A stretch of DNA of 64,000 nucleotides from DATARH01 sp963734125 (GTDB lineage Bacteria; Pseudomonadota; Alphaproteobacteria; ATCC43930; CGMCC-115725): the NCBI GenBank assembly GCA_963734125.1, contig CAVTGB010000083.1:1-64000 (forward strand). The letters are read 5' to 3'. Positions 47,276-55,686 of this stretch are shown one piece after another; position 1 is the first letter of the stretch, and every line of letters starts with the position of its first letter. Made by a program: the position numbers and the translations under genes. The notes under the pieces are model-generated. The model worked only from the letters and a program-made list of their open reading frames with translations. It ran no database searches and was not told the origin of the DNA.

Positions 47276-47863
47276 TTGTCCTTCGGTTGGAAGCATAAAG
47301 CAGCGCCGGTCGGCGCGGCAGGACTCGCGGCGCCGACAAGCGCGCGGTTCGGCGATCAGTTGATCGCGGTGTTGCCGCGGTTACGCCGCTTTGCCCGCGG
47401 CCTCGCGGGAGCCGCTGCCGACGCCGACGATCTGGTCCAGGCCGCCTGTGAGCGCGCGCTGGCGCGGGCGCATCAATATGAAGAGGGCACCCGGTTCGAC
47501 AGCTGGATGTTTCGCATCGTGCAGACGATCTGGATCGACCAGCTGCGGGCGCGCGAGGTTCGCAAGGAGGATGGCGATGTTTCTGAAGAGCGGCTCGGAT
47601 CGGACGCGCCGGTTCGCCGCATCGAAGCACGGCTTGCCCTCGCTGAAATCCGCGACGCGCTCGAGTGTCTGCCGCCGGACCAGCGAACGGTGCTGATGCT
47701 CGTGACCGTGGAGGGGCTCAGCTACAAGGAGGCTGCCGCGGTGGCGGGCGTGCCGGTGGGCACCATCATGAGCCGCCTCGCGCGGGCGCGAGTAGCGCTG
47801 CACCAGCAGCTCGACGCCGGCGCCGGGGTCCGCAGGAGTGGGAAAAATGCAGCTGCACAGTGA
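47276..47863 (+). CDS. ECF-type RNA polymerase sigma factor
   Basis: A 195-aa extracytoplasmic-function sigma factor. Region 2 is ADDLVQAACERALARAHQYE with FDSWMFRIVQTIWIDQLRAR; region 4 is LECLPPDQRTVLMLVTVEGL and SYKEAAAVAGVPVGTIMSRL, the promoter-binding HTH. TTG 47276 is preceded by CGAGGAGG, which decides the start. It is followed, overlapping by 17 bp, by its presumed membrane anti-sigma. Target promoters unknown. Confidence 0.92.
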   Translation: MSFGWKHKAAPVGAAGLAAPTSARFGDQLIAVLPRLRRFARGLAGAAADADDLVQAACERALARAHQYEEGTRFDSWMFRIVQTIWIDQLRAREVRKEDGDVSEERLGSDAPVRRIEARLALAEIRDALECLPPDQRTVLMLVTVEGLSYKEAAAVAGVPVGTIMSRLARARVALHQQLDAGAGVRRSGKNAAAQ

Positions 47864-48725
47864 CGAGGCGCTGGTGGCTTATCTCGACGGTGAGCTCGAC
47901 GCTGACGAGCGGCGCCAGATCGATGCGTGGCTGGAAGCGGATCCCGCGGCTCGCGAGCGGGTGATGGCGCTTGCCCAATCGGACGAACTGGTGCGCGCCG
48001 CCTATGCAGAGATCGTCGAGGAGCCGGTTCCCGCCCGTCTGATCGCGGCGGCCCGCGGCGCCACCGAGACGATCGAGGCGGCGCCGCACGAAGCCGAGAT
48101 CCTCGTCTTGAAGCGGCCCGGGCGGTTCGCCATCCCGCAACCGCACCCGCGCTGGCAGATCGGCCTTGCTGCCGCAGCCGGGCTGTTCGGGGTGATGTTC
48201 GGCGGCGCCGGCACGTATTTCGGCATGGGGCTACTCAACCCGGTGCGCCCCGGCCTCGAACACCAGCTCGCCCTGGCCGCCGCGAACAACACCTGGCTCG
48301 ACAACGCCGCCGGATACTACAAGCTGACCGTCAACACCGGCGATACGATGCTGGTCGACGTTCCGGCCAGCAACGATCCGCAGCAGGCGCTGCAAAAGAT
48401 CAGCCAGAGCCTGCCCCAGCAGGTGCGGCTGCCCGATCTGAAGCCGTGGGGGCTCACCTTCCGCGGCGCCCGTCTGGTGGTTGTCGAGGGACGCCCGGCG
48501 GCGGAGCTCGTCTATGTCACCGACAACAAGGCGATCGGCCCCTTGACCCTGGTCATCGGCGCCTCCAAACAGCCGGACATCCCGCCGACGTTCGACCGCC
48601 GGCAGGATGTCAATCTGTTGTATTGGCGCCACCACGGGCGTGCCTACGCGCTCGCCGGCCAGACCGATATCGGCTATCTGTGGGGGATCGCCAACGATGT
48701 GGCCTGGCAGCTCGACGCGATCTAG
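47847..48725 (+). CDS. Transmembrane anti-sigma factor
   Basis: A 292-aa protein: the N-terminal anti-sigma fold (LVAYLDGELDADERRQIDAW, LEADPAARERVMALAQSDEL) faces the cytoplasm, one membrane helix follows (IGLAAAAGLFGVMFGGAGTY), and about 160 residues lie outside as a sensor (DTMLVDVPASNDPQQAL; VDQ-type end). No zinc-binding HxxxCxxC motif is seen. AGGAG at 47834-47838 selects ATG 47847, overlapping the sigma gene. It should hold the sigma factor inactive until an envelope signal acts. It is followed by a dead OprB porin gene, perhaps once a target. Confidence 0.85.
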   Translation: MQLHSDEALVAYLDGELDADERRQIDAWLEADPAARERVMALAQSDELVRAAYAEIVEEPVPARLIAAARGATETIEAAPHEAEILVLKRPGRFAIPQPHPRWQIGLAAAAGLFGVMFGGAGTYFGMGLLNPVRPGLEHQLALAAANNTWLDNAAGYYKLTVNTGDTMLVDVPASNDPQQALQKISQSLPQQVRLPDLKPWGLTFRGARLVVVEGRPAAELVYVTDNKAIGPLTLVIGASKQPDIPPTFDRRQDVNLLYWRHHGRAYALAGQTDIGYLWGIANDVAWQLDAI

Positions 48726-48766
48726 CGCCTGATCGCGACGCGGGCTCACTCTGTTGCCGGGGCGCT

Positions 48767-49807
48767 ATGGCACCTTACGCGGCGTGCGTCGTTGCGCTCG
48801 TGTGGGCGGGCATGGCATTTGCGCCGCCACGGCGCTGAAACAGCTGAGCGATTCCGGGTCACCTTGGACCTCCAGGAGCAGAGCGAGCTGTGGGCCAACC
48901 TCGCCGGGGGTGGGCGGCAAGGCGTCAGCTATGACGGGCTGACCACCGCGAAGCTCGATGTCGACCTCGACAACGCGGTCGGCTGGGCCGATGCCGAGTT
49001 CTTGATCAGCGCTTTCGATATCCATGCCCACGGGCCGACGCGCAGCCTCGTCGGCAACCTGCAGATCATCAGCAATCTCGAAGCAACACCCAGCGTCAAG
49101 CTGTACGATCTCTGCCGGGCGTGGGCGACCCGCAGATCCGCGACCGCAACGGCACCGCGTTTCGGCTGAACGGCCACACCCTCAGCTTTGGCGAAATCTG
49201 GTACACGCCCGATCCCAAGGCGCCCGAGCAGTTGCCGACCACCTACAAGCTGGGGGCGTGGTATGACACCGACCATTTCGTCGACCAGCGCTTCGACAGC
49301 GCCGGCGGGTTGCTAGCCAACCCGGCGGGCACCGGGCGGGCGCTTCAGCACAACGGCGATTGGACGATTTACGGCGTCATCGACCAGATGGTGTGGCGGC
49401 GCAGCGGGACGAAGGACCAGGGAATCGGTGTTTTCTTCCACGCCATGGTTGGACCGAGCGATCGCAATCTGAGCGATCTGTTCATCGAGGGCGGGATGAA
49501 TTGACGGGCGCCGTTCCCGGAGCGGCCCGACGACGTCCTCGGGCTTGCCTTCTCCTATCTCGGGATCAGCCCGGCGGCGCGGGGTTTCAGCCACGACCTC
49601 GTCGCGTTCGGCGCCGCGGCTTCCGCCTATGCCGCCGCCGAGGCGGTCGTGGAGGCAACCTATGTGGCGCCGATCACCACGTGGTTGACCCTCCAGCCCG
49701 ACATCCAGCTGGTCCTCAACCCCGGCGCCGGAATACCCGGCCCTTTCGGGCGCATGCCACTGGCAGACGCGATCGTCATCGGGACCCGTGCGACAATCAA
49801 ATTGTGA
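48767..49807 (+). pseudogene. Carbohydrate-selective porin (OprB-like), degraded
   Basis: Remnants of an outer-membrane OprB porin in several frames. A signal peptide (MAPYAACVVALVWAGMAFA) starts at 48767 and stops after 23 codons. A second frame gives LQEQSELWANLAGGGRQGVS and SLVGNLQIISNLEATPSVKL. A third gives TYKLGAWYDTDHFVDQRFDS and an in-frame TGA at 49502-49504 (after EGGMN), beyond which homology continues as RAPFPERPDDVLGLAFSYLG to 49807. The middle of the barrel (after SVKLYDL) is deleted. Several independent lesions make it a real pseudogene, unlike the single-base cases elsewhere. Confidence 0.8.
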
Positions 49808-49825
49808 GCATCGCCCGGCTGGGGG

Positions 49826-50074
49826 ATGCGCAAGGATGTCGTCGTCGATGTGAGCGCGGCGGAGCGTGCCGCTGCGAGCAGTCTCGAGATCGCCCGACGC
49901 CAGTTGGCGATGGGCGCGGTAAATTTTCTGGCTCTGCTCAACGGCCAGAACACCTATCAGCAGGCCCGGAATAACCTGGTTCAGGCGCAGTCCGCGCGGT
50001 TTGCCGACACCGCCGCACTGTTCCACGTGTTGGGAGGAGGGTGGCGGGACCCGGACGGTGCGGCACACCAGTAG
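49826..50074 (+). pseudogene. C-terminal fragment of a TolC/NodT-type outer membrane efflux protein
   Basis: About 80 codons encode the last helices of an RND-system outer-membrane factor: AERAAASSLEIARRQLAMGA, VNFLALLNGQNTYQQARNNL and VQAQSARFADTAALFHVLGG, ending at 50074. The rest of the gene (about 400 residues) is absent, with the OprB pseudogene directly upstream. It is a relic, or at most a small orphan frame. Confidence 0.75.
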
Positions 50075-50146
50075 AAAACACCGCTTCGCGCGATGGCAGC
50101 CGCGCGGCTATGCTCGCGCCGATTACCCGCGGAGGAGATGACGCCG

Positions 50147-50704
50147 ATGGCCGATACGCCCACCTTTGGACGCTATGCCGAAATTCCCTACGACCAGATG
50201 ACCCCGGAACAGCAGGAAGGCTATCGCACGCTGATCGAGACGCGCGGGCGCCTCCCCGGCCCCAACAAGATCTATGTGCACAACCCCAAGTTGGCCAAGG
50301 TGATGGGGCCGTTGGGCGCGTATTTCCGCACCGGGTATTCACTCTCGGAGCGCGAGCGCGAGATCGCCGTGTGCATCATCAACAGCAAACGGCATTCGGC
50401 CTATCCGACCAACGCGCACGAACGGGCCGGCAAGGCGGCCGGGCTGCCGGACGACAAGGTCGAGGCGATCCTCTCGGGCCTGCCGACCTCGTTCACCGAC
50501 AAGCGCGAGCAGGTGGTCTATGAGATGGGGATTTGCCTCGCCAATTCGCGCTGGGTGGCAAAGGGGCTTTATGACCGCGCCGTCGAGGCGCTGGGCCATG
50601 AGGGCATCACCGACGTCATCACGCTGATGGGGTTTTATACCAGCGTCTCGATGACGCTCGCCTTCTACGACGTGCCGGCCGGCGCCGAGGGCATGACGCG
50701 CTAA
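50147..50704 (+). CDS. Carboxymuconolactone decarboxylase-like (AhpD-fold) protein without CxxC
   Basis: A 185-aa all-helical protein of the CMD/AhpD family: PYDQMTPEQQEGYRTLIETR, GRLPGPNKIYVHNPKLAKVM, YSLSEREREIAVCIINSKRH, AYPTNAHERAGKAAGL. The redox CxxC of AhpD peroxidases is missing, leaving one Cys (AVCIIN) and a conserved His (NAHE), so it resembles decarboxylase/isomerase-type members. GGAGGA at 50131-50136 fits ATG 50147 better than ATG 50138. Substrate unknown. Confidence 0.8.
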   Translation: MADTPTFGRYAEIPYDQMTPEQQEGYRTLIETRGRLPGPNKIYVHNPKLAKVMGPLGAYFRTGYSLSEREREIAVCIINSKRHSAYPTNAHERAGKAAGLPDDKVEAILSGLPTSFTDKREQVVYEMGICLANSRWVAKGLYDRAVEALGHEGITDVITLMGFYTSVSMTLAFYDVPAGAEGMTR

Positions 50705-50747
50705 GAAGTGCAGGACGGGCCGCAAGGCCCGTCCGCGACCGGCCGGT

Positions 50748-51275
50748 CTAAGCGACCATCCCTTCGATGATGGTGGCGAGGGTGCGGGCGCTGTCGCGGT
50801 CGAGCGCACCTTTCGTCGTCGCTTCGAACTCGCGGACCCGATCCCGCGCCTCCAGGTAATGTTGGCTGAGCAGCAACAGGTTGCTCGCCTCCTGGCACAA
50901 GACATTGAGATGCATCAGCGCATCGACGCCGAAATCGCTCTCTTTGATCAGCTCGATTTTCCCGCTTATTTTGACGAGCTCATCCTTGCAGCGCTCGAAT
51001 TCTTCGTCGTATTTGAGGTAATAATCGGCATCGCCGACGATCAGCCGGCGTACCGTCGCCAGTTCGTCCGCTGACAGGGCGTCGCCCGCTCGCAGCTTGC
51101 CGATCAGCGCTCCGTAACGATCATCGGACTGGCACGATAGCCGGGCCAATTCGCCGAGATCGTGCAGCTCCAGAGCCAAGTCGTCGTAATTCTGGGTGGT
51201 TTCGTCGGTCGAGCAGCGCGCGGCGGCGGCGAGCGTGTCCTCGAGTTTGGCGACGACATCCTGAGGGCCGGGCAT
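50748..51275 (-). CDS. Unrecognised 175-aa helical protein
   Basis: A soluble, strongly helical, acidic protein with no family I recognise: DETTQNYDDLALELHDLGEL, ADYYLKYDEEFERCKDELVK and LNVLCQEASNLLLLSQHYLE. No signal or membrane segment. It starts at ATG 51275 and ends 44 bp from the convergent CMD-like gene. Possibly a structural or regulatory coiled-coil protein. Confidence 0.6.
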   Translation of the reverse strand: MPGPQDVVAKLEDTLAAAARCSTDETTQNYDDLALELHDLGELARLSCQSDDRYGALIGKLRAGDALSADELATVRRLIVGDADYYLKYDEEFERCKDELVKISGKIELIKESDFGVDALMHLNVLCQEASNLLLLSQHYLEARDRVREFEATTKGALDRDSARTLATIIEGMVA

Positions 51276-51771
51276 GGGTGCGCTCCTCGTCGGTTATGGC
51301 AAGTCATGGGACCGGCGCCGGCCGCCATATTGGTGTCCGATGCGGTCGCGGAGCGGTGCCGCCGGCGGCCACTCCTACCGTACCACGGCAATATCGCATA
51401 ACATGCCCGGTAAATGCGGAATTATGTAGCTGTCTCCCCTAATCGCGACCGGCACCGTCTCGGCAGTGCTCTTCCTCCAGGACACGGAGGCGACTGGTCT
51501 CAGGAATGTGCCGGTTGACATGGGGAATTAGGCCGCCAATGTCCTGTGCGACAGTTTCCCACTACCCTCAGGACCAAAACGCACCTAGTCTGTCTTGTCT
51601 CGTTTCCCGATGGAGCCGATTTGCCGGTTTTGCGTGACCGCCCATTGCGCTTGACTTTAGATACGGTATGATAACCGCGGCTGACAAACAATTTGTTGAG
51701 TGTGTCGTCCGCACCACGGCATATTACCGCCGGGGTTTCGTTGGCGCTGCCTTCTGAGGGGGACGGGTGGC
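51276..51771. other. Intergenic region with a possible promoter
   Basis: About 500 bp without a supported gene, less GC-rich than the flanks. A plausible sigma70-like promoter precedes the phosphoribosyltransferase gene: TTGCGC (51645-51650), 16-bp spacer, TATGAT (51667-51672). Several stop codons occur in all frames. Confidence 0.4.
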
Positions 51772-52341
51772 ATGCTGGCTCGGGCGATCACTGAGGATTC
51801 CGCAATCGCGAAGCGACGGCGGTTGCGCGACCTGATCGAGAAATACTCCCTATTGAAGGACAGAGAGTTCCTGCTCGCCTCAGGCGAGCAGAGCAAATAT
51901 TATTTTGATATGAAAATGACACTTCACGATCCCGAAGGAGCGTGGCTGGTTGGAGAGGTGCTATTTGAGTATCTCAAGCAATTTGAATTTGAGTATTTAG
52001 GGGGCCTGGCCGCGGGCGCTATTGCGCCCATGGAGGCGGTTTGTCTCAGAAGCTGGCCGGAACGACCGATAAGAGGCTTCTTTGTCCGCGATGAAGCCAA
52101 GGATCATGGGACAAAGAAACTGATTGACGGCTATATCAGAGATGGCGCTTCGGTGATCATAGTTGACGACGTGACCACGAAGGGCGAGTCTGCGCTGAAG
52201 GCGGTTCGCGCTGTCCGAGCGCGACACTGTCGAGTGGTCTGTGTGGTGTCCCTCGTCGACCGCCTGGAGGGCGCAAGAGAGACGTTTGAACGTGAAGGGA
52301 TCCTCTTCCAATCGATCTTCACCACGAACGATTTCAGATAG
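51772..52341 (+). CDS. Orotate phosphoribosyltransferase-like protein
   Basis: A 189-aa type I phosphoribosyltransferase. The PRPP loop is VIIVDDVTTKGESALKAVRA, with LLASGEQSKYYFDMKMTLHD and YLGGLAAGAIAPMEAV as in OMP synthase, although the second motif normally reads xxGPxxGGxxLA. The flexible-loop Lys/His may be in DEAKDHGTKKLI. The gene is clearly lower in GC than its surroundings, is not with pyr genes, and overlaps a gene of unknown function, so it may be a specialised acquired enzyme rather than the housekeeping PyrE. ATG 51772 after GAGGGGGACGG. Confidence 0.75.
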   Translation: MLARAITEDSAIAKRRRLRDLIEKYSLLKDREFLLASGEQSKYYFDMKMTLHDPEGAWLVGEVLFEYLKQFEFEYLGGLAAGAIAPMEAVCLRSWPERPIRGFFVRDEAKDHGTKKLIDGYIRDGASVIIVDDVTTKGESALKAVRAVRARHCRVVCVVSLVDRLEGARETFEREGILFQSIFTTNDFR

Positions 52342-52696
52342 CGCCGTCGCGCTTGCAGCGGTGCGGCTGCAAGAACGATTGGTCAGACAAATCGAACAAG
52401 GCATCTTCTGCGACGTTGATCCATTGGGCGAATTGGTCATTTACGCTCGCGAGGTGCGCCAGACTGCGCCCTTACCTGAGCACCGGGTATTGGCCTTTAT
52501 GCTTGAGTGTGTCCTAGGCCGATTGCGGTACGATCAAGAGGATCGGTCGGTTTCTTTATCGGAATCGAGGGCGTTTCGACGCCAGTTCCGTGATCCAGTA
52601 ACAACTGCTGCAAATTGCTTGACCGGGAAAGGGGGCGATGTCCTCGCGATAGCGGAGGCACTGGTTCGTGCAGCCTCGGAGGCGCTCCCTACTTAG
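52292..52696 (+). CDS. Unrecognised protein overlapping the phosphoribosyltransferase gene
   Basis: A 134-aa frame from GTG 52292 (50-bp overlap with the upstream gene) or about 111 aa from GTG 52361. It contains VRLQERLVRQIEQGIFCDVD, LGELVIYAREVRQTAPLPEH and RDPVTTAANCLTGKGGDVLA. No family recognised, no membrane segment. The composition matches the upstream gene, so the two probably arrived together and are co-expressed. Confidence 0.55.
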   Translation: MKGSSSNRSSPRTISDSAVALAAVRLQERLVRQIEQGIFCDVDPLGELVIYAREVRQTAPLPEHRVLAFMLECVLGRLRYDQEDRSVSLSESRAFRRQFRDPVTTAANCLTGKGGDVLAIAEALVRAASEALPT

Positions 52697-52751
52697 CTAA
52701 GGTGAGACAGCTACAAAATTTCGGGCAAATTCTCAACGAAGGCGAACCAAC

Positions 52752-53567
52752 ATGCTGATCGTCGACGCGCAGATCCACCTCTGGTCGCAGGGCATCCCGA
52801 CCAACGCGGCCCATCGGCAGATCCCGTCCTATTCGGCCGAGGAGTGCTTGATGGAGATGGATAATGGCGGGGTGAATGCGGCGTTGATCCACCCGCCGGG
52901 GTGGGACCCCAACAGCCTGGTGGTGGCCGAATCGGCAGCGGTCAGATACGGCAACCGCTTTGCGATCCTCGGGCAATTCCCGCTCGACGAGCCGGAAAGC
53001 CGCAACCTGATTGCCGGCTGGAAGACCCGGCCCGGGATGCTCGGGCTGCGCTTTGCCCTCCTCCAGCCGCACCAGCAGAATTGGCCGACCGACGGCACCA
53101 TGGATTGGCTGTGGCCGGCCTGCGAGAAGGCCCAGATCCCGATTGCGCTGATGGCCTCCAATTTCCTCCCGACCGTGGCCAAGGTCGCCGAGCAGCACCC
53201 CGGCCTCAAACTCATCATCGACCATTTCGGGCGTGCACGCGGCGGCAAGGACGACGCCGCCTTTGCCAATATCGCCGAGGTTGCCGCGCTCGCCAAATTC
53301 CCCAACGTCGCGCTGAAGGCAACCGGCGCCGCGGGCGAATCGAGCGAGCCCTATCCCTATCGCAACATCCACAAATACATCCAGCAGCTCTATGACGCGT
53401 TCGGGCCGCAGCGCTTTTTCTGGGGCACCGACATCACCCGCATGCCGTGCTCGTGGCTGCAATGCGTCAAGTTGTTCACCGAGGAACTGCCCTGGCTCAA
53501 GGGCAACGACCTCGAACTGGTGATGGGCCGCGCGGTGTGCGACTGGCTCGGCTGGAGGCTGGCGTAG
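52752..53567 (+). CDS. Amidohydrolase 2 family (metal-dependent TIM-barrel hydrolase)
   Basis: A 271-aa amidohydrolase-related protein: IVDAQIHLWSQG (the first motif reads QIH rather than the usual DxH), GGVNAALIHPPGWDPNS, HPGLKLIIDHFGRARGG with a metal-binding His, FPNVALKATGAAG, and FWGTDITRMPCSWLQCV with the catalytic Asp. Relatives include decarboxylases and lactonases of aromatic degradation. ATG 52752 gives the standard start. Stand-alone; substrate unknown. Confidence 0.85.
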   Translation: MLIVDAQIHLWSQGIPTNAAHRQIPSYSAEECLMEMDNGGVNAALIHPPGWDPNSLVVAESAAVRYGNRFAILGQFPLDEPESRNLIAGWKTRPGMLGLRFALLQPHQQNWPTDGTMDWLWPACEKAQIPIALMASNFLPTVAKVAEQHPGLKLIIDHFGRARGGKDDAAFANIAEVAALAKFPNVALKATGAAGESSEPYPYRNIHKYIQQLYDAFGPQRFFWGTDITRMPCSWLQCVKLFTEELPWLKGNDLELVMGRAVCDWLGWRLA

Positions 53568-53677
53568 CAGCGCTCCGTAGGATGGGTTGAACAACGCGAA
53601 CCCCTCCTCTCGATCACGACTGGTATTGTGGCGCAGATCTCTGTAACGGGGAGGGTCGTCCTTGCACTTGCACCCGA

Positions 53678-53773
53678 CTATTTTCGTAGCCGCCACACGA
53701 TTATGAGCACGACGGCAAGGAAGACCGCTCCCACTGCTAGTGTAAGGATGAAGCCGAATTCGTTCGCTGACAT
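53678..53773 (-). CDS. Small single-span membrane protein, 31 aa
   Basis: A short frame encodes MSANEFGFILTLAVGAVFLA and then VVLIIVWRLRK: one long hydrophobic helix with a positively charged C-terminal end, exactly the layout of known small membrane proteins. No family assignment, and the ribosome binding site (TGGAT) is weak. The remaining sequence of 53568-53827 shows no other gene. Confidence 0.45.
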   Translation of the reverse strand: MSANEFGFILTLAVGAVFLAVVLIIVWRLRK

Positions 53774-54112
53774 TTGATCCATTTACAATTCAATTAACCG
53801 CGGGACTGACTGGGAGGAGCAAGCGGTATGCCACTAGAGTATCTTCCCGAAATTCCCAGGAAGAATCTAAGGAATCCTTGCGATCATGAGAGGATTTGGG
53901 AATTCCTCTTGCAGTTTGAGACTCATTTTGCAACGGATTCTGCGAGCGAAAGATCAAAAGCCGAAAAAAATCGAGCCTTCCGCCGCGGATATCACCGTCT
54001 CAGCGGCTGCGGGAGCATGGGCTTTGAGGAAACAAAGCATTCCGTCGCGGCAAAGATCGGGCCCGGCACCTTTCCGGCAGCGTTCTTTTTCGCCGTTGTG
54101 GGGAGGGGCCCG

Positions 54113-54502
54113 GTGATCCCGACATTTCCGGCGCTGGTCAGCGCGCTCGCCTTGTTGCTCTATGTCGCCTGCGTTGCCGGCGCCGGCCGGGCGCGGCACC
54201 GTTATGACGTCAAGGCCCCTGCCGTCACCGGCGCCCCCGAATTCGAGCGCGCCTTCCGGGTTCAGCAGAACACGCTCGAACAGCTGGTCTGGTTCCTGCC
54301 CTCATTGTGGTTGTTTGCGCTCTATGCCTCGCCCGCCTGGGCCGGCATCATCGGCCTCGTATGGATCGCCGGGCGCGCCTACTACGCGCTCTCCTATTAC
54401 CGCGACCCCGAAACCCGCGGACCCGGCTTTCTGATCGGCTCCGCCAGTGCCGTCGTCCTCTTGGTCGGAGCATTGATCGGGATCCTCGCGCGCCTCCTCT
54501 GA
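54113..54502 (+). CDS. MAPEG family membrane protein
   Basis: A 129-aa protein with four membrane helices: FPALVSALALLLYVACV, QLVWFLPSLWLFAL, AWAGIIGLVWIAGRAYYALS and AVVLLVGALIGILARLL. It shows the MAPEG signature around FERAFRVQQNTLEQLVW, as in eukaryotic microsomal glutathione transferases. GTG 54113 follows GGGAGGGG. The frame is open further up to ATG 53828, which has its own GGAGGAG site, so a 224-aa form with an unrelated soluble N-terminus is possible; that extension looks unlike the family. Confidence 0.8.
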   Translation: MIPTFPALVSALALLLYVACVAGAGRARHRYDVKAPAVTGAPEFERAFRVQQNTLEQLVWFLPSLWLFALYASPAWAGIIGLVWIAGRAYYALSYYRDPETRGPGFLIGSASAVVLLVGALIGILARLL

Positions 54503-54522
54503 CCGCCCTCAAGCGGCGCGGC

Positions 54523-55518
54523 TCAGCTCCCGGCCAGCCAATCGCCGATCAGCCGGCGGGCGATTAAATCAAGCCGCGGCAGCCGGAAGCTGTCGTCGTC
54601 GACATGCGAGCGCAGCCAATCGCGTTCGAACCATCTGGCGTCGGCGAGCTCGCCGTAATCGACGGTGATCGCGCTCGATGTTGCCTCGGCATAGAAGCCG
54701 AGCATGATATTGGCCGGGAACGGCCAGGGCTGCGAGGAGTGGTAATGGACCGCGCCGACTTCGATCGCGGTTTCCTCGCGGACCTCGCGCGCGACCGCGT
54801 CCTCGAGGCTTTCGCCGGGTTCGACAAACCCGGCCAGCGTCGAATACATGCCGGGGACGAAATTCTGGTTGCGGCCGAGCAGCGCCCGGTCCCCATCGGT
54901 CACCAGCATGATGACCGCCGGGTCGGTGCGCGGGAAATGCATGGTGTCGCAGCCGGGCCGGGTGCAGCGGCGCATATGCCCGGCTTCCTCGCTCCGGGTC
55001 GGGCTGCCGCACACGCCGCAAAACCGATGCCGCAAATGCCAGAACATCATGGCGCGGGCGAGCGCCAACAAGGCGCCCTCGTGAGGTTCGAGCCGGCCGG
55101 CGAGCTGACGCAGGTCGGCAAAGCGCACCCCGATCTGCGCCCCGTCGCCCTCGGCGATGCCGGCGGCGGCAAGGGCCGGCGAGCGCAACCTGTCGAGCGG
55201 CGCCTCGTGACCCGACACATCGAGGGCGAAATGAGCGCGCTCGTCGATGAGGCCGAGAAAGACGACTTCACCCTGGGTGAGACGCTCCTCGACATCGCCA
55301 TCGCTCAATGCGCCAAAGAGGGAAAGGAGAGCTTCGACCGTGAGCACCGCGGCGCGCGGGGCGCCGTCCGCCGCCTCGATGACGAGGTTCTGGCTGCGCC
55401 AGACCGGGACAAACACGCTCCTCGGATCAATGACCCGCGCGCGGATCCACTCGGGTTCGCGGCGGCGCAGCCCGGCGCGCTCGAAGCCCGGCGCGGCATA
55501 GTAATTGGGCGATCGCAT
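54523..55518 (-). CDS. nudC: NADH pyrophosphatase NudC
   Basis: NudC hydrolyses NADH and removes NAD caps from RNA. The 331-aa protein has an N-terminal domain, a zinc ribbon (FCGVCGSPT ... CTRPGC), and the Nudix box GFVEPGESLEDAVAREVREE followed by TAIEVGAVHYHSSQPWPFP, containing the SQPWPFP signature specific to NudC. ATG at 55518. It ends 20 bp from the convergent MAPEG gene. Confidence 0.95.
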   Translation of the reverse strand: MRSPNYYAAPGFERAGLRRREPEWIRARVIDPRSVFVPVWRSQNLVIEAADGAPRAAVLTVEALLSLFGALSDGDVEERLTQGEVVFLGLIDERAHFALDVSGHEAPLDRLRSPALAAAGIAEGDGAQIGVRFADLRQLAGRLEPHEGALLALARAMMFWHLRHRFCGVCGSPTRSEEAGHMRRCTRPGCDTMHFPRTDPAVIMLVTDGDRALLGRNQNFVPGMYSTLAGFVEPGESLEDAVAREVREETAIEVGAVHYHSSQPWPFPANIMLGFYAEATSSAITVDYGELADARWFERDWLRSHVDDDSFRLPRLDLIARRLIGDWLAGS

Positions 55519-55686
55519 GTTTGAAGACTGACACACCGGGCGGCGCCGCGGCAAGCCACCATACTTAGCCATACTGCCTGTGATCGCCCGCGGCCTCGTT
55601 GATTGCGGCGACGCCGGCCGTATAATCAAGCCGGCTTACCATCGGCCCCGCGCTCGGCCATGCCGGATCTTTGGGACTCCCGCCGC

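Noticed and set aside
51668..51757. 29-codon frame (MITAADKQFVECVV...) before the phosphoribosyltransferase gene
   Set aside because: Its ATG overlaps the best -10 box, so it would not be on the transcript; no ribosome binding site.
53828..54112. N-terminal extension of the MAPEG gene from ATG 53828
   Set aside because: Has a good ribosome binding site but the extra 95 residues do not resemble MAPEG proteins; kept only as a note on the gene.
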